Source of the DNA: JBMOMT01 sp049324835
Lineage (GTDB): Bacteria; Chloroflexota; Anaerolineae; CAYNKW01
Assembly (NCBI GenBank): GCA_049324835.1
Contig: JBMOMT010000014.1
Span: forward strand, 1-25,671
DNA: 25,671 nucleotides
Direction of reading: 5' to 3'
Position numbers and translations under genes: made by a program. This document shows, one piece after another, positions 12,814 to 21,077 of the stretch (its first letter is position 1; every line of letters starts with the position of its first letter). The notes under the pieces were generated by a model. The model had not been told where the DNA came from. It saw only the letters and a list, made by a program, of their open reading frames with translations, and searched no databases.

Positions 12814-15122
12814 CGGAACCACGCGCCAGGAAAATCAGCGTCGCCGGGGTGGTGCAGGGGGTGGGCTTTCGCCCCTTTGTTTATCGCCTGGCCCGCGATC
12901 ACAACCTCACCGGCTGGGTGCTGAACCACTCTGGCGGCGTGGACATCGAAATCGAAGGCCTACCCGCCGCGCTGGATGCCTTTGTGCACGATCTCGGCGC
13001 CCAGGCCCCGCCGCTGGCCCGCATCGAGCGTATCACTGCCGAGGACACAACACCCAACGGCTACACCGCTTTTGAGATCCGCCACAGCGTGGCCCAGGCG
13101 GGCAGCTACCAGCTCATCTCGCCCGATATCGCCACCTGCCCAGATTGCCTGCGCGAGCTGCTGGAGCCGCGCGACCGCCGCCACCGCTACCCGTTCACCA
13201 ACTGCACCAACTGCGGCCCCCGTTTCACCATCATCGCCGATATTCCCTACGACCGGCCCAAGACCACCATGCGTATCTTTTCCATGTGCCCCGCCTGCCA
13301 GGCCGAGTACGACGATCCGCTAGACCGGCGCTTTCACGCCCAGCCCAACGCCTGCCCGGTTTGCGGCCCCCACGTCTGGCTCGAACCGCAGCCGCCCCCC
13401 ACCCTCGCCGATCCCATTGCCCAGGCCGCCCATCTGCTGTGCAGCGGCCGCATTCTGGCCATCAAGGGGCTGGGGGGCTTTCACCTGGCCTGCGACGCCA
13501 CCGACCCCGAGGCCGTGGCCCGCCTCCGCCAGCGCAAGGGCCGTCCGTCCAGGCCGCTGGCGGTGATGATGGCCACCCTGGACGAGATCCGCCGCCACTG
13601 CCAGGTGAACGCCGGGGAAGAATCGCTGCTGGCCTCGCGCCAGTGCCCCATCGTGCTGCTGCGCTGGAAAGCAGAATCGAGCGTGGCCCGGGAGGTGGCT
13701 CCCGGCAACCGCTATTTGGGTGTCATGCTGCCCTACACGCCGCTGCACCACGTCCTGCTGCGCGATGCCGGCCGCCCGCTGGTGATGACCAGCGGCAACC
13801 TCTCCGAAGAGCCCATCGCCCAGGATAACGACGAGGCCCGCCGCCGGTTGGGCCATCTGTGTGATGGTTTTCTATTCCACAACCGCGATATTTACGCCCG
13901 CTACGACGACAGCGTGTGGCTGGTGGCGCAAATCGGCAAATCGGCAGATCAGCAAATCGCCCAGCCGTTGCGGCGCTCACGGGGCTATGCCCCCTACCCG
14001 GTCAAGCTGCCCTTTGAGATGCGGCAGGTTTTGGCCGTGGGCGCAGAGCTCAAGAACACCTTTTGTTTCACCAAAGAAAATTACGCCTTTCTCAGCCAGC
14101 ACATCGGCGATATGGAAAACCTGGAAACGCTGGAGCACTTTGAAGCCAGCGTGGCCCTCTACCGCCGTCTCTTTCGCCTGGAGCCGGAGCGCGTGGCCCA
14201 CGATCTCCACCCCGACTATCTGGCCACCAAATTTGCCGCCGGCCTCGCGCCCCAAATCTCGCGCGTCCCCGTCCAGCACCACCACGCCCACATCGCCGCC
14301 TGCCTGGCCGACAACGGCTGGTTTCCGGAGGCCGGGCCGGTCATCGGCGTGGCCTGGGATGGCACCGGCCTGGGCGACGACGGCCACATCTGGGGAGGCG
14401 AGTTTCTCATCGCCGATTACGCCGGCTATCGCCGCGCCGCCCACCTGGAGTATCTGCCCCTGCCCGGCGGCGATACATCGACGAAAAACCCCTACCGCAT
14501 CGCGCTGGCCTACCTGCACGAGATGAAAATCGGCGGGTGGGAAACTTTGCCAGTCGCCAGGGCGGCGCGGGAGGGGGAGTGGGTGCTGTTGCAGCAGCAG
14601 ATCGAGCGCGGCATCAACACGCCCCTGACCTCCTCCGCCGGGCGGCTGTTCGACGCCGTCAGCGCGCTGCTGGGCGTCTGCACCCGGGCCACCTACGAGG
14701 CCCAAGCGGCCATCGAGCTAGAGATGCTGGCAGCGGGCGAACCCACCGGCTGGCCCGCCTATCCCTTTGCGTTGGAGAGCAAAGCGGGCATCCGGATCAT
14801 CCGCCTGCGGGAGACTTTTGCCACGCTGCTGGCCGATCTGGCGGCCGGCGTGCCCGTGCCGGAGATGAGCGCCCGCTTTCACGCCACGGCGGCGGCCATG
14901 ATCGTCGAAACGTGCCGCGCCATCGCCGGCGAGACCGGTCAACGCACCGTGGCCCTCAGCGGCGGCGTGTTCCAGAACCGGCGGCTGTTGGCAACGGTCG
15001 TTCCGGCCCTGCGCGGGGCCGGTTTCGAGGCACTGCACCACCGCCAGGTGCCCACCAACGACGGCGGGCTCTCGCTGGGGCAGGCCGTCATCGCCCATTT
15101 CTGGAAAGACGCATCGTCATGA
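12810..15122 (+). CDS. hypF: Carbamoyltransferase HypF
   Basis: This 770-residue enzyme makes the carbamoyl-adenylate used to build the cyanide ligands of the NiFe site. Domains in order: acylphosphatase (VVQGVGFRPF with Arg21, and Asn39), two zinc-finger motifs (Cys110/113/132/135 and Cys160/163/182/185), a YrdC-like nucleotide-binding domain (about 200-390), and a Kae1-like carbamoyltransferase domain with the metal motif HHHAH near residue 490. All parts are present and the length is typical. Its ATG overlaps the hypB stop and its stop overlaps the hypD start, so translation is coupled. Confidence 0.96.
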   Translation: MTEPRARKISVAGVVQGVGFRPFVYRLARDHNLTGWVLNHSGGVDIEIEGLPAALDAFVHDLGAQAPPLARIERITAEDTTPNGYTAFEIRHSVAQAGSYQLISPDIATCPDCLRELLEPRDRRHRYPFTNCTNCGPRFTIIADIPYDRPKTTMRIFSMCPACQAEYDDPLDRRFHAQPNACPVCGPHVWLEPQPPPTLADPIAQAAHLLCSGRILAIKGLGGFHLACDATDPEAVARLRQRKGRPSRPLAVMMATLDEIRRHCQVNAGEESLLASRQCPIVLLRWKAESSVAREVAPGNRYLGVMLPYTPLHHVLLRDAGRPLVMTSGNLSEEPIAQDNDEARRRLGHLCDGFLFHNRDIYARYDDSVWLVAQIGKSADQQIAQPLRRSRGYAPYPVKLPFEMRQVLAVGAELKNTFCFTKENYAFLSQHIGDMENLETLEHFEASVALYRRLFRLEPERVAHDLHPDYLATKFAAGLAPQISRVPVQHHHAHIAACLADNGWFPEAGPVIGVAWDGTGLGDDGHIWGGEFLIADYAGYRRAAHLEYLPLPGGDTSTKNPYRIALAYLHEMKIGGWETLPVARAAREGEWVLLQQQIERGINTPLTSSAGRLFDAVSALLGVCTRATYEAQAAIELEMLAAGEPTGWPAYPFALESKAGIRIIRLRETFATLLADLAAGVPVPEMSARFHATAAAMIVETCRAIAGETGQRTVALSGGVFQNRRLLATVVPALRGAGFEALHHRQVPTNDGGLSLGQAVIAHFWKDASS

Positions 15123-16207
15123 AATACATCGACGAGTTCCGCGACCCGGCCCTGGCCCGGTGGCTGCTGGACGACATCGCCGCCCGCTCGACGCAGCCGG
15201 TCAATCTGATGGAGTTCTGCGGCGGGCACACCCACGCCATTTTTAAATTCGGCATCCGCCAACTGCTGCCGGATACCGTCCGGCTGCTCTCCGGCCCCGG
15301 CTGCCCGGTGTGCGTCACCGCCAACGCCGATCTCGACCGGGCCATCGCCATCGCCTGGCTGCCGGAGGTCATCACCGCCACCTTTGGCGATATGCTCAAG
15401 GTGCCGGGCAGCCGCACCAGCCTGCAGGCCGCCCGCGCCGGAGGGGCCGACGTGCGTATGATCTATTCCACCCTCGATGCGGTGCAGATGGCCCAGCAGA
15501 ACCCGGAGCGGCGTGTCGTCTTTTTGGGGGTGGGTTTCGAGACCACCGCCCCCACGATTGCCGCCGCCGTGCTCCAGGCCGAGGCCCTGGGCCTGGACAA
15601 CTTTTGCGTGCTGTCGATGCACAAGCTGACCCCGCCGGCCACCCAGGCCATCCTGCGCGCCGGCGAGGTGCGGCTCTCGGGCATCATCGGGCCGGGACAC
15701 GTCACCACCGTCATTGGCTCTGAGGCCTGGCAGTTTCTGCCCCGCGATCACGGCATCCCGGTGGCGGTGGCCGGTTTCGAGCCGCTGGATATTCTGCGCG
15801 CCGTGCGCGCGCTGGTGGAGCAGGTCGAGAGCGGCCGGCCCGGCGTGATCAACACCTATTCGCGCAGCGTCCGCCCGGAGGGCAACCGGACGGCGGTGGG
15901 CGTGATGGATCGTGTCTTTGAGGTGAGCGACGCCGGGTGGCGCGGTTTCGGCAGCGTGCCGCAGAGCGGGCTGTCGCTGCGGCCGGCCTATGCCCGTTTC
16001 GACGCCGCGCGGGTCTTTGACGTCGATCCTGGCCCGGTGCGGGAGCACAAGGGCTGTCGCTGCGGCGAGGTGCTGCGCGGCGTGGTCTCGCCGCCCGAGT
16101 GCCCGCTCTTCCGGCGCACCTGCACGCCGCAGAACCCCATCGGCCCCTGCATGGTCTCCGCCGAAGGCGCGTGCGCGGCCCACTATTTGTACGGCGAGGA
16201 GATCTGA
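15119..16207 (+). CDS. hypD: Hydrogenase maturation factor HypD
   Basis: A 362-residue iron-sulfur scaffold on which the Fe(CN)2CO unit is assembled with HypC. Conserved motifs are CGGHTH (34-39), GPGCPVC (Cys62, Cys65), GFETTAPT, and a Cys-rich C-terminus (CRCGEVLRG, CPLF, CTPQNPIGPC, GACAAHY) with ligands for the [4Fe-4S] cluster. It overlaps hypF by four bases and hypE by one base (TGATG). Its partner HypC is encoded at 555-773 in the other operon. Confidence 0.96.
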   Translation: MKYIDEFRDPALARWLLDDIAARSTQPVNLMEFCGGHTHAIFKFGIRQLLPDTVRLLSGPGCPVCVTANADLDRAIAIAWLPEVITATFGDMLKVPGSRTSLQAARAGGADVRMIYSTLDAVQMAQQNPERRVVFLGVGFETTAPTIAAAVLQAEALGLDNFCVLSMHKLTPPATQAILRAGEVRLSGIIGPGHVTTVIGSEAWQFLPRDHGIPVAVAGFEPLDILRAVRALVEQVESGRPGVINTYSRSVRPEGNRTAVGVMDRVFEVSDAGWRGFGSVPQSGLSLRPAYARFDAARVFDVDPGPVREHKGCRCGEVLRGVVSPPECPLFRRTCTPQNPIGPCMVSAEGACAAHYLYGEEI

Positions 16208-17223
16208 TGTCCCGGTCCGATAAAATCCTCATGGCCCACGGCTCCGGCGGCCAGCTCAGCCACGAGCTGGTCGAGCTGGTCTTTCTCAGGCACCTGCACA
16301 ATCCCATCCTGGCCGATCTGGACGATGCGGCGGTGCTGCCGCCGCTCGCCGGCGCCCGCCTGGCCCTGACCACCGACTCGTACGTCATTCACCCGCTCTT
16401 TTTCCCCGGCGGCGATATCGGCAAGCTGGCCGTGTGCGGCACGGTCAACGATCTGTCCATGCGCGGTGCGCGGCCGCTCTACCTGACGACGGGCTTTATC
16501 CTGGAGGAAGGGCTGCCGCTGGACGATCTGGAGCGGATCGTCGCTTCGATGGCCGCCACGGCCCGGGCCGCCGGGGTGCAGATCGTGGCCGGCGATACCA
16601 AGGTGGTGGAGCGGGGCAGCGCCGATGGCCTGTTCATCAACACGGCGGGGCTGGGCCTCGTGCCCGAGGGGGTGGCGGTTTCCGGAGCCAGCGCCCAGGC
16701 GGGCGATGTGGTCCTTGTGAGCGGCACGGTGGGCGATCACGGTATGGCCATCATGAGCCAGCGCGAGGGGCTCAGTTTCAGCACGCCGCTCAAAAGCGAC
16801 TGCGCCCCGCTCAACGGGCTGGTCGCCGCGCTGCTGGCGGCCGCGCCGAACGTCCACTGCCTGCGCGATCCCACCCGCGGCGGCCTGGCGACGGCGCTGA
16901 ACGAGCTGGCTGCCCGCAGCAAGGTAGGCATCGAAATCGAGGAAACACAGATTCCGGTGCGCGAGGCGGTGCGGGGGCTGTGCGAGCTTCTCGGGCTGGA
17001 TCCGCTCTACGTGGCCAACGAGGGCAAGCTGGTGGCCGTCGCCGCCGCGGGCGAGGCCGATGCGGCGCTGGCCGCCCTGCGCGCCCACGAGTACGGCGTC
17101 GATGCGGCGGTCATTGGGCGGGTGGTGGCCGGGCATCCGGGGCGGCTGGTGCTACGCACGCCGCTGGGGGCGCGTCGGGCTGTGGACATGCTGGTCGGCG
17201 AGCAGTTGCCGCGCATCTGCTGA
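16207..17223 (+). CDS. hypE: Carbamoyl-dehydratase HypE
   Basis: A 338-residue PurM-like ATP-dependent enzyme that converts the carbamoyl group received from HypF into thiocyanate on its C-terminal cysteine. The protein ends PRIC, the hallmark carrier tail. Other motifs are AHGSGG near the N-terminus, TTDSYV, GDIGKLAVCGTVNDL and RDPTRGGLAT. It is the last gene of the hyp operon and is followed eight bases later by a strong intrinsic terminator. Confidence 0.96.
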   Translation: MSRSDKILMAHGSGGQLSHELVELVFLRHLHNPILADLDDAAVLPPLAGARLALTTDSYVIHPLFFPGGDIGKLAVCGTVNDLSMRGARPLYLTTGFILEEGLPLDDLERIVASMAATARAAGVQIVAGDTKVVERGSADGLFINTAGLGLVPEGVAVSGASAQAGDVVLVSGTVGDHGMAIMSQREGLSFSTPLKSDCAPLNGLVAALLAAAPNVHCLRDPTRGGLATALNELAARSKVGIEIEETQIPVREAVRGLCELLGLDPLYVANEGKLVAVAAAGEADAALAALRAHEYGVDAAVIGRVVAGHPGRLVLRTPLGARRAVDMLVGEQLPRIC

Positions 17224-17230
17224 CAGGATA

Positions 17231-17263
17231 CCCCACTTTTGACAGTGGGGTTTTCTTTTTTTT
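17231..17263 (+). terminator. Intrinsic terminator of the hyp operon
   Basis: CCCCACT, loop TTTGAC, AGTGGGG (17231-17250), followed by TTTT, one C and eight T residues. It is a textbook Rho-independent terminator placed just after the hypE stop. Confidence 0.93.
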
Positions 17264-17356
17264 CGATGAAAATGGGAAAATCCGCACTCTGGCCGTATGG
17301 TTTCAGGCGTTTCTGCGTCTTATTCTGCGAGGGGATGCTCACAATGAACAATGCCT

Positions 17357-17497
17357 GCCAGCCCAGGTAGACCTTTTGACTCGGGCTGGCTTGAGCGCGT
17401 TTAGTCAAAACATATTTATGCCGAGTAGCCCCTGGAACGATAAAAGATGCTGTGGCAGCAGCAGGACCCTTTATCGCTTCTGACGGGGCTTTTTTGT
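17357..17497 (+). ncRNA. Candidate structured leader or small RNA upstream of the sensor kinase
   Basis: This gene-free stretch holds two structures. The first is GCCAGCCC/GGGCTGGC (17357-17364 and 17383-17390). The second is a long nested hairpin: AGCCCC/GGGGCT (17428-17433 with 17486-17491), CGATAAA/TTTATCG (17439-17445 with 17471-17477) and TGCTG/CAGCA (17449-17453 with 17457-17461), ending in TTTTTT. A weak promoter (TTGAGC, 16-17 bases, TATTTA) could start it near 17425. It is either a terminated small RNA or an attenuator about 100 bases before the kinase start. No known riboswitch class was recognised. Confidence 0.4.
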
Positions 17498-17596
17498 TGA
17501 GATGGCATTGAGCCCATAGGTTCCCAGGCTGGAAACTCTCATCCCCTGCCCATCGAAAATTTAGAGGAGCAGCTCGGCATCGGGACTGTGACTGTC

Positions 17597-19099
17597 ATGG
17601 AGGATCCCAACATCGAAGCAGAGAAACAATTCCGCTTTCAACCTTTTCGAACCAGCCTGCGGGCCAGGGTGGCTCTGGGTGTGGCGTTGCCGGTTTTGGT
17701 GTTATTGACCTCATTGGTGATGGTGAATTATTGGCGCGAGCGCCGGCGGCAGGAAGATCAGATCCGGCTGACGGCTCTGCAATTGGGCGAGATCATGAAA
17801 GGCAGCCTGCGTTATGCCATGCTGGTCAACGACTGTGAAATGGTGGCCAACATCGTCAACGACGTGGGCAGCATGGAAAATATCGAACAGGTGCAAATCA
17901 TCAACATCGCCGGCGAGGTGCGCGTTTCCAGCCAGATCGAGAACCAGGGCACCGTGCGCCAGCCCGACGACGTGGGCTGCCGGGAGTGTCACCAGATTCC
18001 CACCGAATCCCGGCCCAACACGGTGAATCTGTCCAGCTCTTTGGCCATACTTCGGGTTGCCACGCTGATCCCCAACGAGCCAGATTGTTACGAGTGCCAC
18101 GACGATCAGAGTCCTATTCTGGGGGCGCTGCTCGCCGACGTATCACTGGTTGATATCGAGGGTCATTTGCGGGAAACCCTGCGGGTGGATGCCGTCTTTT
18201 CCATCGGCATCACCCTGCTGGTGACGGCTGTCGTTTACCTGTTGATCAACCGCACCGTGGTGCGGCGGGTGGAGACTTTTCGCCACCCGCTGGCCGAGTT
18301 CGCTGCCGGGGATTTTTCCTCGCGCCTGCCGGCGTTCCCGCCCCCCACCGACGCGCTGGGCAAACTGGCCAATGCTTTCAATCACATGGCCGACGAACTG
18401 GAGCGTCACGAGCGCGAGCGCGAAGAACGCAGCCAGGTGCGGCAAAGGGCCATCGTGGAAGAGCGGGAGCGTATTGCCCGCGAGCTTCACGATGGACTGG
18501 CCCAGCTTTTGGGATATGTCAACACCAAGGCTATGGCCGTGCGTTTGATGTTACAAAAGCAGCAGGTGGACGCCGCCAGCAAGCATCTGGAGCAACTCGA
18601 AGAAGCGGCCCGAGAACTGTTTGTGGACGTGCGAGAAGCCATCCTCGATCTGAAAATGGAGGGGCGGCTCGGCGCCAGCCTGACCACCACCCTCAACGAT
18701 TTCACCGCCCAGTTCAGCCGCTTCAGCGGGCTGCCGGTCGATCTCGATCTGGCGCCGGCTCTGGATGAGCTGCCTCTGCCGGCGGAAACCGAGCTGCAAC
18801 TGCTGCGTATCGTTCAGGAATCGCTGACGAATGTGCGCAAACATGCCTCGGCCACCCAGGTCTGGATCTGTATCCAGATCGATGCAGGCATGCTCAAGCT
18901 GGAAATCAGAGACGATGGCCAGGGATTCGATCCTAAAAAACTGCGTTCCAACAACCGCCCACACCTGGGATTAAGTTCGATGCGTGAGCGGGCGGAGGCC
19001 ATCGGCGCCGAGTTCAACCTGCTCTCCGCTCCAGGCGCCGGAACTCTGATAAAAGTACATGTTGGTCTGGAGGAAGAAAATGCGCGTACTGGTAGCTGA
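17597..19099 (+). CDS. NarL-type sensor histidine kinase with two periplasmic c-type heme motifs
   Basis: About 500 residues. TM helix 1 (about 24-46), an extracytoplasmic sensor of about 150 residues, TM helix 2 (about 199-219), HAMP (about 220-272), HisKA_3 dimerisation domain with the phosphorylated His298 (RELHDG), and a HATPase domain (N-box QESLTNVRKH, DDGQGF, GLSSMRERA). The sensor carries two heme c attachment sites, CRECH (128-132) and CYECH (164-168), so it likely senses redox state or a small gas ligand through heme. The start is uncertain: GTG 17588 or ATG 17597; neither has a well-placed ribosome site (AGAGGAG lies about 30 bases upstream). It overlaps the response regulator gene by 20 bases. 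Confidence 0.93.
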   Translation: MEDPNIEAEKQFRFQPFRTSLRARVALGVALPVLVLLTSLVMVNYWRERRRQEDQIRLTALQLGEIMKGSLRYAMLVNDCEMVANIVNDVGSMENIEQVQIINIAGEVRVSSQIENQGTVRQPDDVGCRECHQIPTESRPNTVNLSSSLAILRVATLIPNEPDCYECHDDQSPILGALLADVSLVDIEGHLRETLRVDAVFSIGITLLVTAVVYLLINRTVVRRVETFRHPLAEFAAGDFSSRLPAFPPPTDALGKLANAFNHMADELERHEREREERSQVRQRAIVEERERIARELHDGLAQLLGYVNTKAMAVRLMLQKQQVDAASKHLEQLEEAARELFVDVREAILDLKMEGRLGASLTTTLNDFTAQFSRFSGLPVDLDLAPALDELPLPAETELQLLRIVQESLTNVRKHASATQVWICIQIDAGMLKLEIRDDGQGFDPKKLRSNNRPHLGLSSMRERAEAIGAEFNLLSAPGAGTLIKVHVGLEEENARTGS

Positions 19100-19727
19100 C
19101 GATCACTCGCTGTTCCGAGATGGCATCACCAGTTTGCTCCAAGCTGCCGGGTTCAATGTGGTGGGCCAGGCAGGTGATGGCAACGAGGCCGTTTCGGAAA
19201 CCCTGCGCCTGCGCCCCGATCTGGTGCTGATGGATATCACCATGCCTCAAATGACCGGCCTGGAAGCGCTGCGTGAGATCAAACACCTCTCGCCAGAAAC
19301 GCCCGTGGTCATGCTGACCGTCTCCAACGAAGATCGAGACCTGATGCAGGCGGTCAAGAATGGCGCCATGGGTTACTTGATGAAAGACCTCACAGCGACC
19401 GAGTTTCTCAGAATGCTGGAGGGCATCCAGCGCGGCGAGGCGGCCATGACCCGCAAAACGGCGGCCCGGCTGCTGGGCTTCTTGGGCTCCGACACGCCCA
19501 GGCCCTGCAACGCCGAAGCCGATCTGACCTCGCGGGAGCTAGAGTTGTTACGGCTGGTCGTCGAGGGGTTATCGAACAAGGCTATCGCCCAATCACTGTC
19601 CATCAGCGAGAACACGGTCAAGTATCACATGAAGAATATTTTCCAAAAGCTCAACGTGCAGAACCGGACCGAGGCCGCCACATGCGCTATCCAGGTCGGT
19701 TTGCTGAAGGCAGCCCCCTCAGATTAG
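19080..19727 (+). CDS. NarL/FixJ-family response regulator
   Basis: A 215-residue DNA-binding regulator, cognate to the heme kinase just upstream. The receiver domain has Asp7-Asp8, phospho-acceptor Asp52 (LVLMDITMP), the Thr in MLTVSNED and the Lys in YLMKD; the C-terminus is a LuxR-type helix-turn-helix (LTSRELELLRLVVEGLSNKAIAQ, then SENTVKYHMKNIFQKL). The ATG at 19080 is preceded by GGAGG at 19070-19074; the gene starts inside the kinase reading frame, so the pair is translationally coupled. Likely targets are the NrfCD-cytochrome genes downstream or the divergent hydrogenase/cytochrome promoters, but no binding-site repeat was identified. Confidence 0.95.
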   Translation: MRVLVADDHSLFRDGITSLLQAAGFNVVGQAGDGNEAVSETLRLRPDLVLMDITMPQMTGLEALREIKHLSPETPVVMLTVSNEDRDLMQAVKNGAMGYLMKDLTATEFLRMLEGIQRGEAAMTRKTAARLLGFLGSDTPRPCNAEADLTSRELELLRLVVEGLSNKAIAQSLSISENTVKYHMKNIFQKLNVQNRTEAATCAIQVGLLKAAPSD

Positions 19728-19768
19728 TGGGTTTCTCCCCCGCCAACTCACCCATTTGGACGTAAAAT

Positions 19769-19793
19769 CCCACCCGCAAGGGTGGTTTTTTTT
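19769..19793 (+). terminator. Intrinsic terminator of the two-component operon
   Basis: CCACCC, loop GCAA, GGGTGG (19770-19785), followed by eight T residues. It lies 43 bases after the response-regulator stop. Confidence 0.93.
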
Positions 19794-19841
19794 CTCACCT
19801 CCACTGCGCACAAGAGTGGGGTGAATCTACACGAAAAGGTG

Positions 19842-19870
19842 TTGAATCACCCTCCCTTGTTGGGTATAAT
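19842..19870 (+). promoter_or_regulatory. sigma70-type promoter in the region after the regulator
   Basis: TTGAAT (19842-19847), exactly 17 bases, TATAAT (19865-19870). A GGAGG follows at about 19882, but no good start codon is correctly spaced behind it. The next convincing gene is the small membrane protein at 20315, and a MITE-like element (20009-20172) now lies in between. Confidence 0.7.
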
Positions 19871-20008
19871 AGTTGATGGATGGAGGAAAAACCTTCTTTT
19901 CGTGCTCTATTCAAACGTTCTTGGCGTCATAGTCCTCGTTTCAGCCCTTTTTCTCTCTGCTTGAAAACATCCCTTTTTTCGTCGTCGCCTAAAAAGATTG
20001 CCGATTCG

Positions 20009-20172
20009 TAACTGCTCACCGTAGAGACCGCTGAGGCAGTTCTGGGCCACGCATAGAACGGCCCTTCCCTGGCAACAACGACCAAGAACTCGGCGTCTCG
20101 GCGTGCGCAGCCCGTGTTAATCCGTGTCCTATTTCTGTTGTCGGTTTGAGGCGAAGCGTTGTTAGGCAGTTA
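20009..20172. mobile_element. MITE-like element 1
   Basis: A 164-bp non-coding element that starts TAACTGCTCACC and ends GCAGTTA. It is flanked by GCCGATTC on both sides (20000-20007 and 20174-20181), a probable target-site duplication. The ends match those of the second element at 20581-20731. The terminal repeat is short and imperfect on the right (TAACTGC shared). It encodes no protein, so it would need a transposase in trans. Confidence 0.65.
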
Positions 20173-20314
20173 CGCCGATTCATAATTATTCCATCGCAGC
20201 CACCACCCAATAGGGTTCTTCAGCCCGGTCGCTCACCGACGAAAAGGCGAGCCGGCCAGGTTCTTTTACCAAGATTCTGGGGAAAACCATGCACAGGCTC
20301 TGAAGGAGGGGCAG

Positions 20315-20518
20315 ATGGAAGAACTTCAAGTAGTTATTGCAGCAGTGGTGTGTGGGGCAGTGGCCTTTTTTGTGCCAGCCCTGGTGTGGACGTTGTTGGG
20401 CGCCTATATGTGCCAGGCAATCAGAGGAAAGGTGCAGGAGCATTGCGGTGAAATGTCCATCGGCGAGTATCTGCGTAGTCTCCGCAAGCATCCGCAGGAT
20501 GTCGAAATAGTCACCTGA
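20315..20518 (+). CDS. Small hypothetical membrane protein
   Basis: 67 residues beginning MEELQVVIAAVVCGAVAFF. One hydrophobic helix (about residues 6-31) is followed by a charged soluble tail with GEMSIGEYLRSLRKHPQD. The start is well supported by AGGAGG at 20304-20309, five bases before the ATG. I do not recognise the family. It stands alone between two MITE-like elements, with no obvious partner gene. A role as a small membrane-bound accessory subunit is possible but not shown. Confidence 0.6.
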   Translation: MEELQVVIAAVVCGAVAFFVPALVWTLLGAYMCQAIRGKVQEHCGEMSIGEYLRSLRKHPQDVEIVT

Positions 20519-20580
20519 GCGCCCCATTCGCTCTGTTATACCAGCGGCTTGGCGCATGACCAAAAAACTATCCTTTTTGG

Positions 20581-20731
20581 TAACTGCTCACCCTCCCGCA
20601 GGCTCTGGTAGGGGCACGGCATGCCGTGCCTCCTTGTGCCGCTACATTTTGCAGATTTACCGGGCCCAGTCGGCTAAATTGTGGCACAGGATAACCGATT
20701 TCAGCCTGCGGGAGGGTAGGCTGAGCAGTTA
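20581..20731. mobile_element. MITE-like element 2 with long inverted repeats
   Basis: A 151-bp element whose left arm (20581-20604, TAACTGCTCA then CCCTCCCGCAGGCT) matches the inverted right arm (20703-20731) except for five extra bases (TAGGC) in the right arm. An internal perfect palindrome GCACGGCATGCCGTGC lies at 20614-20629. CCTTTTTGG occurs just outside both ends (20572-20580 and 20733-20741), consistent with a 9-10-bp target duplication. It shares its terminal TAACTGCTCA with element 1. Confidence 0.8.
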
Positions 20732-20743
20732 CCCTTTTTGGTA

Positions 20744-21077
20744 GTCTGGCCTATGCAAATGGGTAGGGAAGGGAATTCGGATCACCTACCCACACGCGGG
20801 AGGACGATCCACCCCTATGGGTGTTGAATTCCTTTCCCTTTCCGGCTAGAATGTTATGTGGTTTCTGGCAGTTTCCATTCTACTCAACGACGAGGGTGAA
20901 TGTTCGATCCTGTTGGCCCCATCTCGTTCAAAATAGTATTTCCTTCCGTCTTTCTCTCGCTCAACATTTCTCCTGCTGCCCTCAAGTATAAAACCTGTGT
21001 GATGGCGTGACAAAACATTGGCCAGGCCCATCGTGTGCGGCTCTGGGCCATATTTGTGATCATTCTAAAAGGGACTG
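20744..21077. other. Gene-free stretch before the NrfC-like gene
   Basis: About 330 bases of lower GC content. It contains an imperfect GGGAAGGGAATTC/GAATTCCTTTCCC inverted repeat (about 20766-20842) and GGCCCA/TGGGCC (about 21026-21050). AAAAGGG just before 21078 serves as the ribosome site of the next gene. No consensus promoter was found. A 61-codon open frame on the minus strand (21031-20846) has no ribosome site and no recognisable product. Confidence 0.5.

Noticed and set aside
19782..19964. Plus-strand 60-codon frame with a hydrophobic end
   Set aside because: It starts inside the intrinsic terminator and crosses a promoter; after the predicted transcription start no start codon is properly spaced from the GGAGG.
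20846..21031. Minus-strand open frame of 61 codons
   Set aside because: No ribosome site, no recognisable domain, and it lies in a lower-GC gap, so I cannot support it as a gene.
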